A DNA stretch of 64,000 nt, taken from Owenia fusiformis (lineage: Eukaryota; Annelida; Polychaeta; Sabellida; Oweniidae). The notes beneath the pieces are model-generated. The model worked only from the letters and a program-made list of their open reading frames with translations. It was not told the origin of the DNA and made no database searches. Location: assembly GCA_903813345.2 (NCBI GenBank), contig CAIIXF020000003.1, forward strand, positions 28,163,248-28,227,247, in the 5' to 3' direction. Shown piece after piece: positions 48,229-64,000 of this stretch; the stretch's first letter is position 1, and each line of letters starts with the position of its first letter. The translations under genes were made by a program, and so were the position numbers.

Positions 48229-49563
48229 ATAATGGAACATATTATATTCCATCATGTTATGGCCCACTTTGACCTCTATGAAATTCTAGTAAAATTCCAA
48301 CATGGATTCAGGTCAAAGCACTCATGTGAAACACAACTTGTCAATACAATAGAGAATATAGCTCGGGCCCTCGACAACAATAAACAAACAGACATGTTGG
48401 TATTAGACTTTTCCAAAGCGTTTGACACGGTGGCTCACGAACGCCTCTTGCTTAAACTCGACTATTATGGAATTCGCAATAATAACTTGAACTGGTTCAG
48501 ATCCTGGCTTGTGGGAAGATCACAACAGGTAGTGCTCGATGGTGAATCAAATTCAAAAACTCCAGTAAAATCAGGAGTTCCTCAAGGAACAGTTCTTGGA
48601 CCACTCTGTTTCCTTGTTTATATCAATGATATGGGCAATAACCTATCATCCTCAGCCAGTCTTAAGCTTTTTGCCGACGACAGCCTTTTATTCATGACAG
48701 TCGAAAGCAAGCAAGATGCATTAACACTACAGGAGAATCTTGATAAACTGGTCTCCTGGGCATCAACATTGCAAATGAAATTCCATCCATCAAAATGCTA
48801 TGTGCTAAATATTCACAAAGGTAAATCCCCTATCATGCACAATTACACCAATAACAAATCACAAATAACTTACGCTGGACTACACATATTCAAACTATTG
48901 TATCCAAAGCCAATAAGGTGCTTGGATTTCTCAGGCGCAACCTCCATCAATGCCCTGAAAAAGTGAAGGCTCAGGCGTATAAGTCACTAGTCCGGCCTAA
49001 TTTAGAGTATGCCAGCTCGGCATGGGATCCATACCGACAAAAAGATATTGATATGTTGGAACAGGTACAGAGAAGAGCAGCCAGGTTTGTAACCAAATGT
49101 CACTCAAGGGAACCAGGCTGCGTCACCAAAGCTCTTCAAGACCTACAGTGGGAGCCACTGAAGGAGCGTCGAGAGGCTGCTAGAGTTTTCCTTTTCTACA
49201 AAGGAAAGCAGAACCTAGCACTAAGCATCTTAGACTGTGACAGTCTAAGTAGTTTTAAATCATCATACTATGCCTATGTCAATAACTGCAATTAAATAGG
49301 TGTGTTTTTAATATAGATCTATGTTTTAATGTAAAGGGTCCCCAGTGCACAGCAACAAGCCTGCACTACTGGTAGAGAGGGGTGATGTCAACGCGGTAGC
49401 CTGACAGTCTCCCCAGGTAAAATGAGTTGTAGACCATAGATCTATTTTTAAATGTTAAGGTTTTAAATTATATTCTATTCAAATTCTATCACTGTTAAAT
49501 TATATATCTGCTTTATATGGGCTTATTAGCCTTTTGCAGATTATTGACATAGACATAGACATA
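48229..49563 (+). mobile_element. 5'-truncated CR1/L2-type non-LTR retrotransposon
   Basis: The sequence opens inside a reverse transcriptase domain and ends in a 3' tail of GACATA repeats at about 49545-49563. Missing the N-terminal ORF, the endonuclease and the first RT motifs, it is a typical dead-on-arrival LINE copy. The C-terminal thumb and connection region that follows the RT motifs (SAWDPY, VQRRAARFV) supports the Jockey/CR1/L2 side of the LINE tree; the exact clade is undecided. Confidence 0.85.
48232..49295 (+). pseudogene. Reverse transcriptase fragment, frameshifted
   Basis: Frame 1 (48232-48966) carries QHGFRSKHSCETQL, the catalytic-aspartate motif LDFSKAFDTVAHERL, SGVPQGTVLGPLCF and the core FADDS. 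Its last 25-30 codons are out of frame: the matching continuation, from about 48875 on, is in the next frame and runs to the stop at 49295. So there is one frameshift near 48870, besides the 5' truncation. It encodes no working enzyme. Confidence 0.88.
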
Positions 49564-50628
49564 AATTTGGGATTAAAAATATTTGTTTACAGTGCAATTC
49601 AAAATGGCAGATGGAGTAAATAAATGTACAATGTATATCGGTTACTTCCCCAAGCTTTATTTCCAGTTAACAATATGCTACACTGACACAGACTACATGG
49701 TTTTCGATTTCTTTTTGATTTGGGGCTTGAAATTTGCCTTTTTATGCCTCATTTTTTACCAAAAGGGTTAAGTATCATTAGGAAAATCATTTCAAATACT
49801 GTAGTTGGCCTTAATTTTTGACCCCTTGTCAATATCAGATCTAAGCTTACCCCTTTAAGTATTTTTACATTGCTTTCTTGAGTCTCTCACACGATAACTG
49901 TGTACGGTAAATAATTCTTCGAATCTGAAAAGCTGTTGATCACCACAAAATTGTTCCATAGCACCAACTTCGGAGAATGCCCAACTAACTACAGTCAGTG
50001 CTGTTAATCGAATCATACTTTTTTTTACATTTTCGTTTTTTTTTCATGTTATCAATTTATTTCTAATATAAACATTTACATTCCATTACAATTACTAATT
50101 GCCAAGGTTTTGCAACATTAGCGGCAATTTAATATATATTATATATGCATGTAGATATTAGATAATGAAATAGGATAAATTTGTTCATACTCCTACTATT
50201 GACAATGAAATATGAATCGGATAATCCACTTCGGTTTTAGTCAGCAACGTTATTTATTAATCTATGTAGCCTACTATTGATTGAACCCACATCACATGAT
50301 CGTTCAAAATGGAGTTTGTAATAAAAACAGATAAAACTCAGAGCTGGATGTTATTCATCGTGTGATGTGACGGCCGAACCAAGGTGGAAATAAGGCTTAT
50401 TCGATGACTGGCTGAGTAAATTCATGTAGCTGACCTAGGCTCTTCTTGATAATCGAATTCGAATACATTTTACAGTATGACAGTATGGTCAGGGGGCGTT
50501 TCTAATCATGATTTGATCTGAATACATTGCAATTTGACGTGGATATGATGATGATTTGACTCGAATTCAGGTAATACATTTGGCCAAGGTAGGCTAATGT
50601 ATCTTTTTACCAGGGTAGAGATCCATCT
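49564..50628. other. Intergenic, no gene recognised
   Basis: AT-rich sequence without supported exons between the LINE copy and the mariner-like MITE upstream of the ankyrin gene. Confidence 0.5.
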
Positions 50629-51243
50629 ACCGGGTGTCCCAAAAGGTGTACCATAGATTATCCCTAATCAAGATATTTTTTGAAATTTGGTTGGAAATAT
50701 TCAGATTAATAGTTGTTGTTTACATGTAAAATGTAATTCAAAATGGTTGTGTAGTAAATTAATTAGCATATTTGCAAGTTCCATTAGCTTTATCTCCATT
50801 TGACGATATGCTGTGTTACTTTTTGTGGCATTTACTTGTACCTAACATAACCTAATTGAATTTTTATAATGTCTATTTTATTGAAGTAATGCTTCCTCTA
50901 ATTGATAAAGTCTCGGCAAAAATTCACTGCAATTACCACACAACAGAACATAAAAAATCTGAACTTTTCACAGGATAAAGAATTTTTCAATTAGCAATTA
51001 GAAATTTCTTAGTGAGAAATTTGACATTACTAAGGTAATCATGATCGATACAAAGGTAAATGCGCTGTTGGGAATTTGAAAATGGATGATGGTCGTACTA
51101 AAACAAGTTTTTCTCTAAAAGTCTGTTGAGTTATCAAGTGACATTTTTATATGTATGATAGTTATATTGTCTGTCAGATGAATATTCCTTCATCACTTTC
51201 ATAGAATGTTTGTCTCGGTAAATTTTTTGGGGACACCCTGTAT
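50629..51243. mobile_element. Mariner-like MITE, about 615 bp
   Basis: Left end TACCGGGTGTCCCAAAAGGT faces right end GGGGACACCCTGTA, giving imperfect inverted repeats of about 20 bases. The interior segment with TTTACATGTAAAATG and TTCAAAATGG and AATTTGCATA-like motifs recurs in reverse at about 55960-56070 and 58220-58310, so relatives lie inside KLHDC4 intron 1. Confidence 0.65.
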
Positions 51244-51265
51244 AAACAAATGTGTAATATGTTGG

Positions 51266-51309
51266 ACCATGGGCTTTCAACTACTAACTACTAATTGAAA
51301 GCCCATGGT
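51266..51309. repeat. Perfect hairpin with 15-bp arms upstream of the ankyrin gene
   Basis: ACCATGGGCTTTCAA at 51266-51280 is perfectly complementary to 51295-51309 over a 14-base loop made of CTACTAACTACTAA. It lies about 175 bases before the acceptor of the coding exon. Confidence 0.88.
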
Positions 51310-51524
51310 TGCACCTACGATCCGATGCCATTTATAGCGCTCCGATCATTAGCTTATGATGATGTAGTTGTCATTTTTACCCTTGTATCTTCTGGTTGTG
51401 GTGTTTTATAAGGTTGGAGCTGGGAAACACAAGGGAGTTACGATGTATGGCGTGTATTTCATTATTTCTTTCCTTGTTTTTCAGGGACGATTGGAAACGT
51501 GAATGATATTATCGAGACAACGTA

Positions 51525-53927
51525 ATGGATCCTACATACTCAGCGTTTTCGTTTACTAAAGAAGAGGGGGATGGCTTAGAGACATATACCCAACGGGTAG
51601 AAATCAGTCAAAACACGGCAAGCCAAGCTGAAATCGAACGCCAAATACAAAATGCGGTTAAGGAAAGACATTTGGATAAATTAAACGAAATGCTGCAGCG
51701 ACATCCCCACTATCAAACTTACTATCACATGCAGAAAAATGTACTTGGACCAAAAGTTGATTTAAAACTAGACCAATCATGGGGTATGACAGTTTTGCAT
51801 TGGGCCGCTATTTCTGGAGATACTGCAAAGCTCGAGAATGCAATATCAAATGAGCCACACCTTTCTCTCAATACATTAGACTCTTTTAGTGACACTCCGC
51901 TGCAGCTGGCCTCGAGAAATGGTCATTCTGAATGTATGAAATTACTTTTAGATAAAGGTAGTGATGTCAACATAGCAGGAAACTGGTGCAGGAATCCAAT
52001 ACACGAAGTTGCTGAAAATGGACACTATGCAGCTGCCGTCGTGTTAATCAAATACGGGTCTCCCTTAGACAGCACAACATCAATTGGTAATACTCCCCTG
52101 CTTCTTGCATGTATGAATGGTAATTTTGACATTGCAAAATTACTTGTATCCAGGAATGTGAAAATAAACTCAAGAAATGCTGATGGTCAAACTGCACTTC
52201 ACAAGGCTTGTCAGAATGATAATATAGAGTGTGCAAATCTGTTGGTTGATAATAATGCAGATGTGGAAGCGAAGGACAACGAGCAGCAAACGCCTCTTTT
52301 AATAGCAGCTAAATGTGGTAGCTTGAATTGTCTGAAATTACTTGTTAATATAAACTGTGATATAAATGCATGTGATTTGAACAAAGCCACGGGACTTCAT
52401 TTGACGGCAAGGGGTGGTTTCATAGACTGCACCAAAATCCTAATTGGCGCGAATGCGAATATTAGATCACGAGATGTGTTACGCAATACCCCTTTAATTG
52501 AGGCTAGTTTTAATGGAAATTATGCGGTTGTGAACTATTTGGTAGAGTTGGAAAGTCTAAATATAGAAGACGTAAATTACGCCAATTTTTCTGGACGTAC
52601 GGCGTTACACCAAGCTGTTTTAAATGGCCACGTTGACGTCACTTGCGTGTTACTGAAACATGGTGCCAGTCCATTAACTATGGACAAATCCACGAACACC
52701 CCAACTCAGCTATATCGTTCAATGACAGGGACAAGACTTCCTTTCAACGCACGTGTAACTGGACGTCCACTTTTATTTAACAGCAAAAAAGGACGTGCTC
52801 CGATTCACGATGCTTCAGAAAACGGCCACGCTGAATGCGTTAAGTCATTATTATGCTATAACGCCGATGGTAATTCACGTGATTTTGACGGTCGAACGCC
52901 ATTAATATTAGCGACAACAAAGGGTCACACAGACGTGGCAAAAGTGCTCATTGATCATAATGTAAATATTGATAGCATTGATCGGGTTTTTAGAACAGCT
53001 TTACACCAAGCAGCGTTCCATGAAGCGTTCGATTGCGTACGTATTTTATTAGACGCTGGCGCCGACGTAAATAATCGCGATTCACAGGGTGATACGGCCG
53101 TTATTATCGCAAGCCGGTGTGGATTTCATCCCATTGTACACCAACTATTGCAAAGTGATTGTGATACGACAATACGCAATAACGGTGGCCGAAATGCGTT
53201 GCACGAAGCATGCGTCGAAGGTCACAAAGACTGCGTAACGTTACTACTTCGGTCAAATACAGATGTGGACAAAGGTGATTTCTATCGGGACACGGCTCTG
53301 GTTTTAGCAGCACGTAAAGGCCATACGAAAATTGTAAATAGTTTGCTAGAACACGGAGGTGACGTAAATAGAGTCTGTTCATACGGAAGGACTGCACTTC
53401 ACGGAGCAGTCGCTAACAGTGACTTCGAATGTTGTAAACTGTTACTAGAAGCAGGCGCGAATCCAAATACTAAAGACGCCGATGGGCGTACACCGCTTCT
53501 CTCCGCATTTGATTTTGTCAAGTTAACTCCAAGACGAATCGAGATCATTAAGCTTTTAGTTGTCTTTAACTCCGATGTTGATACAAATGGACCACTCAAT
53601 GGTAAAATGTGTTGTCCATTAGAAGTGGCGTTGGAACGCCAGAGTTTACCAGCCGTTCAAATCTTGACGTTCGCTGGATGTGACCTAAGCATCGTTACGT
53701 TTCTAGACACTGAATTTGAAAACACTTCAATTTTTGGGCCAAGTAAACGCGAACATGTTTTTTCTTGGATCAAAAAGTACAAATCTAGTCCAATGACGTT
53801 GCGATGTATCTGCCGCATGGAAATACGCCGTCACCTAAGCCATTACGTAAAACGTGACGTTGGACGAATCGTTCTTCCCAAAACGTTGAAAGAATTCCTT
53901 TGTATGGATGACCTTCAGAGTATCTAG
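51525..53927 (+). CDS. Ankyrin-repeat and SOCS-box protein, single-exon CDS, 800 residues
   Basis: About 19 ankyrin-type units run from residue 84 to about 715, with many canonical starts (DGQTALHKAC, DGRTPLILAT, YGRTALHGAV). The C-terminus is a SOCS box: the elongin BC-box pattern TLRCICRMEI, then RRHL, then a Cul5-box-like IVLPKTLKEFL (LPKT rather than LPxP). ASB-type proteins are substrate adaptors of Cullin-5/elongin ubiquitin ligases; the target here is unknown. Residues 1-80 have no recognised domain and look helical. The coding exon begins after a TTTTTCAG acceptor at 51484, so a 5' UTR intron exists, and a TGA in frame just upstream fixes the start. At 800 residues it is longer than most ASB proteins; I do not assign a number within the family. 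Confidence 0.92.
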   Translation: MDPTYSAFSFTKEEGDGLETYTQRVEISQNTASQAEIERQIQNAVKERHLDKLNEMLQRHPHYQTYYHMQKNVLGPKVDLKLDQSWGMTVLHWAAISGDTAKLENAISNEPHLSLNTLDSFSDTPLQLASRNGHSECMKLLLDKGSDVNIAGNWCRNPIHEVAENGHYAAAVVLIKYGSPLDSTTSIGNTPLLLACMNGNFDIAKLLVSRNVKINSRNADGQTALHKACQNDNIECANLLVDNNADVEAKDNEQQTPLLIAAKCGSLNCLKLLVNINCDINACDLNKATGLHLTARGGFIDCTKILIGANANIRSRDVLRNTPLIEASFNGNYAVVNYLVELESLNIEDVNYANFSGRTALHQAVLNGHVDVTCVLLKHGASPLTMDKSTNTPTQLYRSMTGTRLPFNARVTGRPLLFNSKKGRAPIHDASENGHAECVKSLLCYNADGNSRDFDGRTPLILATTKGHTDVAKVLIDHNVNIDSIDRVFRTALHQAAFHEAFDCVRILLDAGADVNNRDSQGDTAVIIASRCGFHPIVHQLLQSDCDTTIRNNGGRNALHEACVEGHKDCVTLLLRSNTDVDKGDFYRDTALVLAARKGHTKIVNSLLEHGGDVNRVCSYGRTALHGAVANSDFECCKLLLEAGANPNTKDADGRTPLLSAFDFVKLTPRRIEIIKLLVVFNSDVDTNGPLNGKMCCPLEVALERQSLPAVQILTFAGCDLSIVTFLDTEFENTSIFGPSKREHVFSWIKKYKSSPMTLRCICRMEIRRHLSHYVKRDVGRIVLPKTLKEFLCMDDLQSI

Positions 53928-55119
53928 ATGTTTTTAGTTAAATATTCTGAGATATTCATACTCTTGTCTTTTATCAAGTGATACCAAGATATTCCAAGAT
54001 TTTCCCATGTATCATAAGAGCTGAGATCATCATAATATGTTAGTCTCATGATCAGCAGAAGAGTATGGTGATTCATATTCAAATCAATATAAAATGATTT
54101 AGCAAACACTGGCCTGAATACGTTCTGTGTAAGTCTGTAAGTGACATTTTAAAACAATTAAAAAATCAAAGAAATATCGGCCATTGCCATTTTGTCGAAA
54201 ATACTCGACACAAGTAACTCGGTTAGTTCAGCGTTTAATTCGGCCTGTCGACTGTCGAGCAATCGCGGCAGACCTACTCAAAGTGTATTTCCACAGACAC
54301 GGGAACAAACAAAAATTCATCCCCCTCCCACTCACTATATATTATGTACATTAGGCCTACACAGTGAATGGGGGGATTAAATCTTATTCCTTGTCCTGTG
54401 GGTATTAAATACCCAGTCAATATTTTTTTTTATTAAATCTCAATTTCTTCTTTAAATTCTTCGTGTTTGTTGAAATATATTTGCTCTCATGTAATTGTCT
54501 ATTGTTGTTAGTATGTGAAAGGTTTGCCACCAGAAGTGACATATTGTTACAGTCTCCAAGTTTTCAGTGTTATTTCTTGTAACAGGATCAAATATATTTG
54601 ATGATCTATCTTAAAAAATTATAAACCATTGTTAAAATATGTAATATATATTTTATATGTACTTGGAATACCATTAAGACATCTGTTTTACAAATAAAGA
54701 CACAAATATAACATTGGTGTGGCCTTTTAGTGGTTAAGCAAACTTATGTTATCGGATATGCAACTCAGTGTAATTTCAATGTTTCAATGAAACCCACATA
54801 GATTATGGTAGTCAACGGCAGATAGTAGGTTAACCCTAACAGCCCTGAGGAGGGGGAGGAGGGTCAAAATGACCCCCACAGTCCTGCCCAGTTTTTCTCT
54901 GAAACATTTCGGCATCAGGTAGTATCTTCAAATTCTTAGTAGCTGGAGATACAGATATAACACTCATAATTCTTAAGTCAGCAGAATTAAAAAGGGTAAT
55001 TAAGAGGATGGGCTTGGAACAAGATAAACAAATAGCGACTCCTTCTATTTTAGTCATGTATATATAGAATTTTTAATTCAATTCAAAAAGCCCGCGCTTT
55101 GCCCCGACTTCTAAATAGG
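53928..55119. other. 3' UTR of the ankyrin gene and intergenic spacer
   Basis: The likely 3' UTR runs to the AATAAA near 54693. The rest holds short unsupported frames and a G/C-rich run near 54845. No further gene. Confidence 0.45.
54693..54698 (+). terminator. Candidate poly(A) signal of the ankyrin/SOCS gene
   Basis: AATAAA about 770 bases past the stop codon, followed by a TG-rich stretch (TTGGTGTGGCC) fitting a downstream element. Confidence 0.45.
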
Positions 55120-55160
55120 GACACGTGACTGATCATGTGACATATCATAACTTCCGGGCA
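55120..55160 (+). promoter_or_regulatory. KLHDC4 promoter motifs: E-box and ETS site
   Basis: CACGTGAC at 55122-55129 is a palindromic E-box (USF/MiT type), followed by a second ATCATGTGAC and by CTTCCGG (ETS core) at 55151-55157, 75-110 bases before the KLHDC4 ATG. The position is right for a core promoter; function is inferred. Confidence 0.4.
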
Positions 55161-55230
55161 GAACACATGAAAAATAATAAAATCATTTTTCTCCATTCAT
55201 TTAGGTATTTACTAATTCAATTACATTGTG

Positions 55231-63904
<8,674 letters not shown>

Positions 63905-64000
63905 TAAAACTCATATCTCATATATACAAAAATGGAAAAATGTTAAATGTCACTATAATTTAACTTCCCTCCCTCCATGTTACATAATTTTAACACATTG

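Overview
The window is AT-rich, gene-sparse metazoan DNA. Genes are split into many short exons with GT-AG introns, and the intergenic DNA is full of short inverted-repeat (MITE-like) elements, a tRNA-derived SINE and a 5'-truncated CR1/L2-type retroposon. Protein-level resemblance to vertebrate orthologues (judged from memory, no search run) points to an invertebrate animal, most likely a deuterostome such as a cephalochordate or hemichordate; I cannot fix the species.

Six genes are supported. From left to right: ACSF3 (mitochondrial malonyl-CoA synthetase family, minus, 8 coding exons, 602 codons); TRIQK (86-residue ER membrane protein, plus, 3 coding exons), head-to-head with ACSF3; a type II membrane protein with a C-terminal ML (MD-2-related lipid-recognition) domain (minus, 4 exons, 230 residues); FCSK (L-fucose kinase, minus, 26 exons, 1101 residues); an intronless-CDS ankyrin-repeat/SOCS-box protein of 800 residues (plus); and the 5' two thirds of KLHDC4 (kelch domain, plus, 8 exons visible, running off the right edge). 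Every multi-exon model closes in frame: exon phases match at each junction and the summed lengths are multiples of three for the complete genes. The genes are functionally unrelated (fatty-acid activation, ER membrane, lipid binding, fucose salvage, ubiquitin ligase adaptor, kelch adaptor). ACSF3, FCSK and KLHDC4 all lie on the long arm of human chromosome 16, so the window looks like a fragment of an old linkage group.

The most striking structure is a class of minisatellites that start exactly at splice junctions. Eight arrays (three genes, unit lengths 32, about 34, 54, 58, about 64, 72, 73 and 74 bp) have a repeat unit made of the last bases of an exon, the splice site, and the adjoining intron. 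Seven copy a 5' splice site and one, at the last FCSK exon, copies a 3' splice site about 25 times. Two arrays (54 bp in FCSK, 72 bp in ACSF3) have units divisible by three and no stop in the exon's frame, so use of a distal donor would add 18- or 24-residue repeats to the protein. I recall junction-spanning minisatellites having been reported at an amphioxus alcohol dehydrogenase locus; that is from memory. Eight in 64 kb suggests a genome-wide process.

Other points of note: a Penelope-like inverted element with a 12-bp target duplication and hammerhead-like cores; a perfect 26-bp palindrome a few bases past the ACSF3 exon 1 donor; a possible 15-nt FCSK microexon; several near-perfect hairpins; and a 463-bp tandem duplication.
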